DNA of 64,000 bases from Odontocerum albicorne. Lineage: Eukaryota; Arthropoda; Insecta; Trichoptera; Odontoceridae. The DNA lies in the NCBI GenBank assembly GCA_949825065.1, contig OX463848.1, positions 40,345,380-40,409,379 of the forward strand, read 5' to 3'. Shown piece by piece: positions 53,755 through 63,559 of this stretch. Under the pieces are notes generated by a model, which did no database searches, was not told the origin of the DNA, and saw only the letters and a list, made by a program, of their open reading frames with translations. Position numbers and translations under genes: made by a program. Each line of letters starts with the position of its first letter. Position 1 is the first letter of the stretch.

Positions 53755-54015
53755 AGTGAAATGTGAACGTGGAAAATTCTGAAAGAAGCGGAATAAATTC
53801 TGTACAAATGCTTGCAATGAGAAGAATTGAAGGTATGGCGGAATACGTAATGAAGTGATTAAAGGCGAATGTAAACATAAGATTGGTGTATTCAATAGGA
53901 CGAATAATAGCGCTCTGAGATTACTTAGGAATATAAAAAGACTTATAAAACAAAGAGGCAGGATAAAATGTGAGTAGGAGACGTGGTAGAAGAAGACCGA
54001 GGATATTATGGTCGG
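53755..54015 (+). pseudogene. RTE-like LINE fragment
   Basis: CTTGCAATGAGAAGAATTGA (MRRI-type), AATGAAGTGATTAAAGGCGA (NEV..EC-type) and GTGAGTAGGAGACGTGGTAG (VSRRRGRRRPR). Same family as 58020-58470. Runs into the 77-bp array region. Confidence 0.6.
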
Positions 54016-54142
54016 TCCATGTGTCCAAAGACAATGCCGTTATTTTCCTAGTCATCAGGACGTCTATTTTACAGTCGGCGATTGCTGTTTCGATTTCCGT
54101 TCGTATAATTTTGTTAATAAGAGTTTTTGTCTTGTTTTCGCC

Positions 54143-54490
54143 TATTTTGTCAGTTTTGTTTCAGTAATGAAATATATACGAGTATTTATCAGTTTTGTTT
54201 CTGTGATGAAATATGTACCATATTTATCAGTTTTGTTTCAGTGATGAAATATATACGAGTATTTATCAGTTTTGTTTCAGTGATGAAATATGTACCATAT
54301 TTATCAGTTTTGTTTCAGTGATGAAATATATACGAGTATTTATCAGTTTTGTTTCAGTGATGAAATATGTACCATATTTATCAGTTTTGTTTCAGTGATG
54401 AAATATATACGAGTATTTATCAGTTTTGTTTCAGTGATGAAATATGTACCATATTTATCAGTTTTGTTTCAGTGATGAAATATATTTAAC
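54143..54490. repeat. Minisatellite, 77-bp dimeric unit, about 4.5 copies
   Basis: Each 77-bp unit is two related halves of 39 and 38 bp: TCAGTTTTGTTTCAGTGATG...ATATATACGAGTATTTA, then the same start with ATATGTACCATATTTA. Halves alternate strictly, so the dimer is the unit of amplification. Repeated 61-64-residue open frames arise from it. Confidence 0.95.
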
Positions 54491-54744
54491 ATATTAGATT
54501 TATAAAAGTTTTTTAAGTACAATTTAAAACAGCGTTCTTCTATAATTTGTGTTAATTCTAATTTTAATTGTCATGATATGTTTTTCTACTGACTTTTATC
54601 GGTTCGCCATTTCTGGAATATAATTATGACTATTAATATAATTTAAGTCGTTCCAAATTTGAGAACCGCTGTCTTTTCCTTCTTACGCGTCTTGCTCCGT
54701 TGCGTGGTGGTCGCTGAGGTTAGTGAACCGCTAACATGTTTGTT

Positions 54745-54790
54745 TATCACATGCCAGGCATCGCCAACCCACGGTCCGTGACCGCATATC
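54745..54790. repeat. hAT-like end fragment
   Basis: CCAGGCATCGCCAACCCACG, then GTCCGTGACCGC, resembles the hAT terminal and subterminal motif. No second end or duplication. Confidence 0.35.
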
Positions 54791-54969
54791 TACCTTCAGG
54801 TGCTATTGCAGCGATATACGATAGATGTTCACAATTGAACAATATGCAGAAAATATCCTATCTCATAAAGCACACGTGACTTCTTCCTTGATCTTGAAGT
54901 GATAGAACGTTAGTCTTACACCCGGGGATTTCGGCTTCGATTCCTGACAGTGCCAAAAAATGACCTGTA

Positions 54970-55536
54970 CTTGAGAAAATGAAGGAAGGCCCCTGTGACA
55001 TTTGAAATGTCATGTCTCAAAGGGATGGGGGTAAAATCGGTTTTTTACAAATCGAATCGTTTTTTTATAAATCGAAAAATTGTTTTTCTCTAAACTGACG
55101 TTTTAATTCCTAATTTTCACTATACTGACTTTCTAATGTATTGTATGATTTGTATATATCTTTAAATAGACCAAGATCCACTATGAATTAATACTAATTA
55201 CGAACATTTAGTTTTAGGTATAAAAAAATCGAAAATCCAATTATCGTATACCCCATCCCTAGCCAATGCAGACTAACGTAGTGACTTTTGACAAACGTCA
55301 CCAAATATTATTTGATTTTAACAAACTGCCACATTTTTGCTAATTTGTAACAAGATATATTAATTCGTCGTTATTGTTAGTTTTATGTAATGTATTTACC
55401 TAAACAGCTTGCTATTTATTAGAATTGAGGTTTATATTAAAGTTGATAAAATAATTAAAATTACTGAACGTCGTTACAATGTTGTATTAGGCCAAATTTG
55501 TGAACTGTCACAGGGACCATGTTACATTTTCTCAAG
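54970..55536. mobile_element. TA-flanked MITE, copy 2
   Basis: Same element as 9116-9684 with TA at 54968-54969 and 55537-55538 and ends CTTGAGAAAATG and CATTTTCTCAAG. Similarity to copy 1 ends at the terminal repeats. Immediately upstream is a SINE-like head (54895-54960), as at the first copy. Confidence 0.85.
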
Positions 55537-55918
55537 TATAGTCAGTGTTCTTTTCATATACCGACGGTCTTTGGAGAGGTATGACTATCTATGCGTGACA
55601 AGTACTACCTTTGAAGTGTAAACAAATATATGGCATATATCATAGACCCAAAGGCTTAAGTTTGATTTGAAAAATGTAAATAGTACCGTAGGCGTTCTCG
55701 ACGCGTTGTTTGATCACTTATTATTGGTGTTAGAGAAATGTATAAAGTAAATATTTCTCTCGGTTGCGAGAAATTGCCACATTGCAATAAAATAGGCAAT
55801 TTCTACTATATACAACGACACTGTGTTACACTGCCTTTTGTTAGAATATTTAAAATTAATGATTGTTATATTTTATTCACAAATGCATATGATGCAGACA
55901 TTTTTAGGCTTAAAATTC

Positions 55919-56272
55919 GTCTCGAGGTGCGCTGGTGCGCTGAGCACCAATGCACCTCGAGACGCTGAGGGAATATGAAATATCGCTGTCTCACGGTTTA
56001 CTATACTCTGTCTGCCCTATATGAATTAACGTTTCCGTCCGGTGCGTATTGGAGATCGCTCCGGTAGTATTGGCAAACTTGGCCGGTCAATTTGAAAGGA
56101 ATATTTAAAAAAAAAAATATTTTCTCAAAAAAAATCCTCGTACTATTGGTCAGTATTCTTATTCATATTTAATCTATACAAATATTTAACATTTTTGGAA
56201 GTCATGTTTGCGAATATATATAATTTTATTATTTCGAATTATTTCTCCGGTTCAGCGCACCTCTAGACCGGC
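55919..56272. mobile_element. Possible MITE with inverted ends and a terminal hairpin
   Basis: GTCTCGAGGTGCGCTG at the left and CAGCGCACCTCTAGAC at the right are inverted repeats. The left end also forms a local hairpin (55919-55963) with a 12-bp outer and a 6-bp inner stem. Interior AT-rich, no coding. No target duplication seen. Confidence 0.45.
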
Positions 56273-56324
56273 CGCCGGTGGTTGCTGGATTGATTTTCGT
56301 TCGTACACATTTTTTTAGGGTTGG

Positions 56325-56515
56325 CTTGTTTGTGGGTTTCTGGCCAATTGTGTTATTCTGAAAATATGCATGTACGCAAAAGAATGGCCGCAGCCACTAC
56401 CTTTCGATCGTTACTCTCAAATTGCATATATTTATAAATCTTAAATGAAATAAATAAAACAATTTTATTTTGTATTCACCACTCTTTTAAAACAGTAGGA
56501 ATACAATAGTTGGCT
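56325..56515. repeat. Second copy of the 52741 repeat
   Basis: Near-identical to 52760-52925, starting at GTTTCTGGCCAATTGTG and ending at CAGTAGGAATACAA. Confidence 0.75.
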
Positions 56516-56897
56516 GAATTTCACTTGAAGTTTTAATTTTTTTTTTAGTTTTTTGAAACAAATTGCCACATTGCATTAAGCCCGTTAGGTCGTACTGTAT
56601 ACAATGAAAGTATAATAAAACAATAATATGTTTATTGATTTCTTATGTTATTGTTTAACTTCCTGTTAATACTAATGTTAATCAAACATTAAACATTTAC
56701 GTTTACATACTCATATTTTGTTGACCAAACTTTGAGAAGATTTTAAACTTAACGGTGTGTTTTAAATTTGTGTATCCGCTCTAATAATGAAATATTTTGT
56801 TTAAATATCATCTGGTTTTTATTCGATTTTTGTAGCTTAAAAAATGTATTTCATGGCTTGAGAATAAGATATATGCACGCAAATATTTTGATTGACG

Positions 56898-57065
56898 ACC
56901 TTCGTGGCTTAGTTGATAAGAAGTCTGTCTTACGATCCGGGGGTTGCGTGTTCGATTGCCGTTAGAACTCAAATTTAAAAAAATACTCCAGTCTGGTTTC
57001 ACTTAAGTCACCTTGAACTTCTTTCTAGTCGGTTGATAGATATTGTCACAGACAATAAGCCTACC
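56898..57065 (+). mobile_element. SINE-W copy
   Basis: Head GACCTTCGTGGCTTAGTTGA and TTGCGTGTTCGATTGCCGTT, linker CCAGTCTGGTTTCACTTAAG, tail CTTTCTAGTCGGTTGATAGA, TATTGTCACAGACAATAAGC and CTACCAAGG. It abuts the tail of an oppositely oriented LINE-W copy. Confidence 0.8.
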
Positions 57066-57067
57066 AA

Positions 57068-57455
57068 GGTATATTTAACACTTATTGCAAATACAATCTG
57101 GCGGGATTATTGCCAGGCGGCAATCTCTTCCAACCAATCAGACAAAAGGAAATTAAGCAAGTTACATGGTCGCATAAATCATTCAAATGACTATCCAGCC
57201 CCACGAATTCCATAAACACATACGTGAGCATGTGCCCACAAACCCCACAAAAACGGACAATCACCCGAACATTCCTTTTCATATGAAGTGAAATATCATC
57301 AATTAAAGGAAAGGAAGGGATGGTGGAGAGGAAAAAAACCAGGAACGAAATACGTTATTTTACTGACTAGAAATTAAGAGTTTTTTTCAGTAGCTTCTTA
57401 AAGCATGCCAAGGACGGAGCGAGTCGTATATTGGTTTGTAACTGATTCCAGAGTT
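57068..57455 (-). mobile_element. LINE-W 3' end
   Basis: Starts with the full tail complement (ATACAATCTGGCGGGATTAT, TGCCAGGCGGCAATCTCTTC) and 3' UTR, then coding to the residues QLQTNIR (GTTTGTAACTGATTCCAGAG). The tail-to-tail contact with SINE-W makes comparison of the two tails easy. Confidence 0.8.
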
Positions 57456-57834
57456 ATGCCGTATACAATAAAAATATAATAATTACTATTAATTTGTTCT
57501 GAGCTATAGATATCTAAAGATATTTTAGAAAGTATTTTAAAGATACACACGAGTAATTAATTCGAAGTGTTAAAGCAATGAAACCAATTGCAACTAATTT
57601 GTTAAAAATATATTTAATCTCTTCGAATCTCATATTATGAGACAGTTAGGTAAGTGATCACAATATTACCTTAAGGTACCCCACAGCATATCCGACGGCA
57701 TCATTCGGACATGTTGAAGAGCGTGGCTGGAAGACAATATTGTCTTAGGTCCCCAGTGATCGAATTTAAAACCATTAGATTAGGCGAATAACTCACAGTT
57801 CGCCATAACACGTGTTGGAAATACTAGCAGACAT

Positions 57835-57897
57835 CGGCAATTAAACCCGAAACCCCTGGGTGTAAAACCAGCGTTTTACCATCTAGGCCACGGTTTC
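57835..57897 (-). mobile_element. SINE-W head, reversed
   Basis: CCCGAAACCCCTGGGTGTAA and TTTTACCATCTAGGCCACGG on plus. Confidence 0.5.
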
Positions 57898-58019
57898 GTT
57901 GAATTTCATTAAGTACGTTTCATGAAAATTTATCATATATTTGAGCTTGACTTCTGATAACATAGCTGTATGAAAAAGTACTGAAATCTGAGAGCTTATT
58001 TTTACCAATTGCAGTGAAA

Positions 58020-58475
58020 CGTGAACGTTGAAAAACACTGAAAAGAGCCGAATAAATGCTGTAGAAGTGCTCGTACTTAGAAGAACACATTGAGTGACAA
58101 TGTATGACAATACAGAATGAAGTGATTCGGAGTGAATGTGAACTTAAGGCTGATGTGTTGAGTAAGATGAAGAAGATTACTCTGAGCTGGATAAGGCATG
58201 TAGAACGAATGAATTAAAAAAAAATCACTAACATAACAATTAGGTATAGTGCAAATGTGAGTGGAGGGCGTGGTAGACGAAGATCCCGGAAAATATGGTT
58301 GAATTAAGTGAATGATATTTTGAAATAAGGAAACGTTTCAAGTCGGAGAAATTGTAGAAGTTCTATGAGAAGGAAGGTGTATAGACGTAAAAGAGGCGAA
58401 GAATCTGTGTCGAGCAGTGGCGTGGCGAGACTTTTGAGTTGAGGAATGCAGTAGATATTCAGAAAAGTAATGTTG
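58020..58475 (+). pseudogene. RTE-like LINE C-terminal region
   Basis: In shifting frames: EVLVLRR, ECELKADVLSKMKKITLSWI, RHVERMN, YSANVSGGRGRRRSRKIWLN, VNDILK. Matches in order the conserved C-terminus of a common RTE-like element. Several indels. This is the longest copy of the family here; others are at 11340, 14960, 24960, 31540, 35300, 35750, 53755, 59265 and 60440. Confidence 0.75.
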
Positions 58476-59148
58476 AAATAATAATACATTAGCTTAAAGC
58501 CGGGCTATTTACTACTGTGTTCGTTCTGATTTATGTTATTTTGTATGCTAAAATAAATAAAAATGACTGAATAGTGTTTTTTTTTGCGTCAACAAAATTC
58601 AACTATTAATTAGGTTGCTGCGCTTTCATAGCATCCATGAACGCCACGCCACGAGATAAGAAAGTCTGACGTTCTGTCTACCCTGACCGAGAAATGGTGT
58701 GATGGTGTATGTATACAATAGCACGGCAAAAGTGAGTAAATTAACCCTCAACAAAAATGCCTTTTATTTCCCAAGTGACCCAATTTCATGAAATCACCTG
58801 ATTTTACGTCCGACACTTAAGGCCACGCAATAAACCGTAACGAGCTATTCGGAATTCGGCCAAGTGAGTCTTCCAAATGTGAAAACAATACGTGTCCTAG
58901 CGTGTGTGTATGCGGCGCATACATTTGCACACGTGTGTCATTCCAAGGATGGGACAATTGGGGAATAAATGGCGATAGGGAATGTTGGCCGGTCCCCAAT
59001 ACTATATTGAAGTATATTCAGGTAATTCCGTGCGATATCGACTCGTTGAAGCTATCTATGTTGATGATACAATTATTATTTATTTCGGCATATTAGAATA
59101 TTAAACAAGAAATTACTTTTCCACTAATTACATAAATCATTGGTACAG

Positions 59149-59237
59149 GTGTTTCTACCTCCTATCTTGAGGCTCTTTTTAGGCGGAATGATCCTCGTTC
59201 AGCCTGAAGAGAGCCTCGGGATAGGATGTAGAAACAC
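59149..59237 (+). ncRNA. 89-nt hairpin, pre-miRNA-like or MITE remnant
   Basis: Two 36-nt arms (starting GTGTTTCTAC and ending GTAGAAACAC) pair around a 17-nt loop. Of 36 positions, 31 are Watson-Crick, four are G-U wobble when read as plus-strand RNA, and one is a mismatch. Length and shape resemble a microRNA precursor. A short palindromic MITE remnant is the main alternative. No second copy was seen in the window. Confidence 0.35.
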
Positions 59238-59264
59238 ATGAAGCCGGGATTAATGTACATACAC

Positions 59265-59570
59265 ACATACCATCACGATACACATCCTTAGCCTCCAACC
59301 ATACTTTCCTTGGTCTTCCTCTCACTTGCCTTCCACTCACATTTGCACTTTATTTTTTGTTAGTCTTTCTTCTTTTACTCGTTCCACATGCCCAAATCAT
59401 CTCAGCGTGCTCTACTTCATCTTTCTCAACACATTAGCCTTAAGTTCACATTCATTCCTAATAATTTCAGTCCGTATTGTGTCATACATTGTAACCCCGT
59501 GTGTTCTTCTCAATTCTCGCATTTCTACAGCGTTTATTTTATTAGAGGATTAATGTTATTAGTGAAATGA
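59265..59570 (-). pseudogene. RTE-like LINE C-terminal region
   Basis: Minus strand: INAVEMRELRRTHGVTMYDT, IIRNECELKANVLRKMKYS, LRWFGHVERVKEERLTKN, then a basic segment. A good match in order to the same family as 58020, with a stop in the basic part. Confidence 0.75.
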
Positions 59571-59574
59571 CTAC

Positions 59575-60200
59575 TAGGTCCAAAAGTTTTCTGCCTTAAC
59601 AAATTAGAGCGTGTATGGACAGATACAACGCCGCCCACTCCCATTACATAGTCGGGCGATGTAACAGTTAAAATTTTGATATATCTTCCCTCAGTAGTCT
59701 ACCAACTAGAGCCGATAGTTGACGTGTTGTTTCGTTATATTCTGAAACGTTACAAATTGAAATCCCGTCAGAGATTAACTGACGTTTAGATACCGTCTAC
59801 AGAGAATCTTCTCCGTCATATTCCAGAGTGAAAGAGTAGGCTTAACAGTTTTACTTAGGCAAATAATCGATTGAAGATGACCCTCGTCAAGGTAGATCAC
59901 CAGAAACACTCACTCCAGAAACATTTGCATTAGTGCAAAAGCATCTGTTACAAGATAGAAAACTAAAATATTCAGAAATTGCAGCAAAGTGAGAGCTTTC
60001 CATAGCCACATTGTTTCTTATTCGGCGCTATCATCTTGCTATAAATGAAGTGAGCGCAATTAGGTAACAAATCACTTGAGTGCTACCCAAAGTTAACGAC
60101 GTGTTGAATTTTTATAGATATATGCGATGGGAAACATAAAAAAAATTGTCACGGGGGATGAAACTATGGTTTTGTATCATAATCCTCTGTAGAAAAGGGA
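59575..60200 (+). pseudogene. Degenerate mariner element
   Basis: GGTCCAAAAGTTTTCTGCCT at 59578 looks like a left end. Downstream coding traces: EDDPRQGRSPETLTPETFAL, VQKHLLQDRKLKYSEIAAK (DNA-binding part), and VTGDETMVLYHNP (first catalytic Asp). Stops and shifts break it. The second half and right end are missing. Confidence 0.65.
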
Positions 60201-60429
60201 TTCGATAAACTCGGTTCGACAGCCTTCTCTTTTGAAAGAAACTTGATAACGGCTCAATATTCAATTTGTAACACTTCAGAATATAACGAAACAACACGAC
60301 TTCTATCATCTATAGAACATACTGCTGAGGGTAGATATATCTAATTTTAACTGTAACTAAAACATTGCCTGACTATGCGGTGTAATACGGGTATCATCTA
60401 ATTAAGGTATCGCTAGGAGTTGTTGCTTT

Positions 60430-61075
60430 TGTGTCTTTTATTTATTTAGGACAATGCATGCGTGTACTTAGAAGAATGTTTAGCGGATGTCCTAGTAGGA
60501 CGTGCTGATGATTATGATTGTTGTTTGGTATTTAAATAAAATACCTCGATTAGCAATGCGGAAAGTGAGAGTGAATAATCAATGAATAGTAAACAGCGAT
60601 GAATGGTCAAGTGATTAATAATAAGTGATTCTTTATTTATCGATAAGTAGCTATATATACATATTCAAAACGGGGCGCGTGAGTGCGTCCGCAATATATT
60701 TTTTATCTCACTCCTGTGCGTGCAGAGGTGGTCGCAGACGTTGCGAATAATATAGTGGGTAGAATATTTGTTGGCGAAACGGCGAGACGGCGTGATGTGT
60801 TCTCTTTCTACTGTGGAATGTGTCGTAAATAGTATTTGCGGGTAAACAATATTAATGTTCTGGTATGCGACCTTTGGGCATTTCCGAAGGTCGTTTCGTC
60901 GGTCGTTGACCGTGCGTGTTGACAATATTCAGGGACGACGGTATTCCCTACAAATGTATAGGGAGATAATTTATAATAGAATAAAGAATGAAGTGATTAG
61001 GGATGAATGTGAACTTAGTTGCTACTGGTGCATTGGGTAAGATGAAGAAACGATTTTTTTCTCTATATCGATGAC
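60430..61075 (+). pseudogene. RTE-like fragment interrupted by LTR-W copy B
   Basis: Left part ends CGTGTACTTAGAAGAATGT; right part resumes ATAGGGAGATAATTTATAAT. Removing the LTR and one AATGT gives VLRRMYREIIYNRIKNEVIR and then DECEL, the known order for this family. It ends with the LGKMKK-type segment near 61045. Confidence 0.75.
60480..60952 (-). mobile_element. LTR-W solo LTR, copy B
   Basis: 473 bp, 5-bp duplications AATGT (60475-60479, 60953-60957). On the minus strand it begins TGTAGGGAATACC, has TATATATAGC and AATAAAGAATC as promoter and poly(A) signals, and ends GACATCCGCTAA. It is very similar to copy A. Confidence 0.9.
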
Positions 61076-61469
61076 GGTCTCCAGAGAGAGCATTATCTAC
61101 AAAGTACTCGTAAATGTGTCTTAAGTTTGTTAACTCTTGTTTGAGAATTTCCTTTATTATTTCTCTCGAATTCCAACTGCATCCATTTGGAACTAATCTC
61201 GGATATGTTCTACATCCAGTAGCGCCGTACCGGAATGTCTGTTGCATTAAACTTGTTGCAGTTTACGCCGGTTTGTTTGCCGTGCAATTATCCAAGCACG
61301 TCTGCATAATGTTTGCTCATTCGAAAATGTGCATCACATCACCGCACATTTACAGCTGATACGAATAGTTGGTAGCGTTCGTTTCATGATTATTATTATT
61401 ATTTCATTTCATCATCGTGAGTTCGTGCTCGTTGTAGAGGTCTTAAGATTTCAGCCTCAAACTTGAAAT

Positions 61470-61640
61470 ATGGGTGGCGTGTGCAGGTTTAGGAATAATT
61501 TGAATACAATCTTTCTTGGGAGGTCCTATCGAAATGTACGATTATATATGAATACTACACTTCACCTGAAGCCAAATGTGTTAATATCACGTGCCGGAAG
61601 ATCTACAAAGGTTTCTTTATAGTTTGTTTTCTCATGGTAA
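61470..61640. repeat. Repeat R, partial
   Basis: TGGGTGGCGTGTGCAGGTTT, ACGTGCCGGAAGATCTACAA and TCATGGTAAGTTTTCTGCTG match the 33700 and 37225 copies. Confidence 0.55.
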
Positions 61641-61729
61641 GTTTTCTGCTGCTTGCTGAGTTCTTCAACCATGAGATGCATCTTTTTCCCGCACTTCTGC
61701 CTTGAATTTTCTCTTACAATATCAGTTAA

Positions 61730-62300
61730 GATTTTCACATTTTTCTCCTCACCTTATATATACTCGTATACCCAAAATACTTGATATTCCTCCTTTTGAT
61801 GATGGATAACACTCCTTCATCTTTATTCAGCCATTTCATGGTGTTATCATTACTGGCTTTTTCAACCCATTAGACTATCAGTATTCTTCGACAGCACATC
61901 ATTTCAAAAGCTTCTAGTTTCTTTGTGATGGCCTGAGAAAGTGTTCATCCTTCAACATCATATGTTAGAATATGTTCTTCTTCTCAGTGTCATGTCAGGT
62001 CTCCCCAACGTTGAATATCACCTGAGAGTAGACATCTTTGTCCACGACAGCCCGAAAAAGATCCCCAACGCTCCTTATGATATACCAGTCCAATCCCGTA
62101 TATTGCGGAGCCAGGATATTTGCCTCCTGCCAACACCTCTTCGACCTTCTATTTTGCCTTGGATGATCAGGTGCAGTAATTTGTACTTTGCTCCTCTAAG
62201 TAAATGACCCAAATAGGACACCTTTCGGATTTTAATATTAGTCAGCAACTCTCTATCAATTTTAGAATATGTAGCAACACAAAATTCGTTATTCAACATT
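61730..62300 (-). pseudogene. LINE RT C-terminal region (WLRNIRDWTG family)
   Basis: Two parts on the minus strand that are in the wrong order for one gene. 61940 down to 61730 reads KKLEAFEMMCCRRILIV, stop, WVEKASNDNTMKWLNKDEG and SIIKRRNIKYFG. 62299 down to 62075 reads SKIDRELLTNIKIRKVSYLG, HLLRGAKYKLLHLIIQGK and RQISWLRNIRDWTG. KLEAFEMWC.RR and ....TIK.RK..YLGH.LR are both classical pieces. Because the second lies upstream of the first on the minus strand, this is probably two adjacent insertions. Confidence 0.75.
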
Positions 62301-62695
62301 GAAATCCTTGTTGCAGTACAGATGCTGCATATTAAAAAAGCAATTTCGTCCTTCTGCCCTGTGATAAATTATAATTAATTTATTTTTATATTGTGTAATA
62401 TATTAAACCAAATTATTAAACAATGTATAGTCTGCTTCCTAACTGCTATATATTTGTACTTTCAGAAACTATATATTAATTTTATTATATCCGATTTTTA
62501 TAGCAGCGAGCCGGCATATTGGATCAGATGAATAATTGTACCTCGTTTGGTTGTTGGCATTGTTTTATTTGTACCTAAATCAAAAAGTCATCAATGGGAA
62601 AACTTTCTATGGGGTTATATTTCTATGTGGTTTGAAACAGTCGGACTCAACATTTTTTATCTCGACACCTCTATCGAAATAATAACTGTGTATTT

Positions 62696-62918
62696 TTAAC
62701 ACTTGCCTTACTGTGCTAAAAACATCCGCCAACCACGGTGCTGGACGCTAAGCGTCCAGTAAAAAATGTATATTTTAAATTAAAATTTTGCAAAATCTGC
62801 TAGGCTATTTTTTGTAATTAGCTATAAAAATCATTTTATTGTGTATTAAAACGTCGAATAATCAAATAAAATATAAGTCCTGGTCACTCGCTATCCATCA
62901 CAGGGAGGCAAGTGTTAA
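62696..62918. mobile_element. TTAA-flanked MITE, fourth family
   Basis: TTAACACTTGCCTTACTGTG at the left, CACAGGGAGGCAAGTGTTAA at the right. A perfect 19-base palindrome CTGGACGCTAAGCGTCCAG lies at 62741-62759. Length 223 bp, no coding. Confidence 0.85.
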
Positions 62919-63130
62919 TAAGGATAATAAAAGGACAATTTATATATCGATCTTTAGAGAATATATGTTACTCATCTGTTCTCTAAAGAGCGATAAGATA
63001 AGAGCGCCCCTAGGGCGCTCTTACTCGGGATTTGGACTCACTATTATAAACATATTAAAAATATTTAAAAAGAAAATATACAAATTGAGCGTAAGGGAAG
63101 GAAGTTCATGGCTGCGACCATTGGATTAGG
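62919..63130 (+). mobile_element. SINE-X copy
   Basis: TAATAAAAGGACAATTTATA, TATCGATCTTTAGAGAA, AGAGCGCCCCTAGGGCGCTC, GGGATTTGGACTCACTATTA, then GGCTGCGACCATTGGATTAG. It carries a perfect AGAGCGCCCCTAGGGCGCTC-type hairpin at about 63001-63020. Confidence 0.6.
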
Positions 63131-63189
63131 AACCAGCTCACCATATCGAACTTCTCACGGTATGTAACTATAGAAGCCTCGAAACAAGA

Positions 63190-63550
63190 ATGCTAGAATC
63201 CATTGCGATATTCCTACTTGAGGTTTTTCAAGGCTGCTTTAACTGTCCCGCGATTCTAGAAGCACTAAGTTTATATGTGCCCAATAAATATAGCCGTGCA
63301 AGGAATCAACCTCTGCTCTACATACCAACTTACAGGACGAATGTCATGGCTAAACACTCAGTCACGCGTGGTATAGAGATATTGAACCAACCGAATGTCA
63401 CTGTTGATATACTCGTATTCTCGGTACCGCCTAGCAGTATGAGAAGAATCCTGGCTGATATTCTTCCTAACGAATAAGCTAACGCTAGAAGCAGACCGTC
63501 TTTGTGTAACAAGAGAAATCCGTGCAAAGTGGATAAAAAAAAACGTTCTC
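63190..63550 (+). pseudogene. LINE RT C-terminal fragment
   Basis: Open to a stop at 63475-63477: LEALSLYVPNKYSRARNQPL, LYIPTYRTNVMAKHSVTRGI, EILNQPNVTVDILVFS. The L..YVP....R.R...L...P..RTN....S...R....LN......DI pattern is a non-LTR ORF2 C-terminus. Its minus-strand relative is at 46921-47267. Confidence 0.75.
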
Positions 63551-63559
63551 ACATTTGCA

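Noticed and set aside
54127..54475. Repeated 61-64-residue hydrophobic peptides
   Set aside because: Produced by the 77-bp minisatellite; not a gene.
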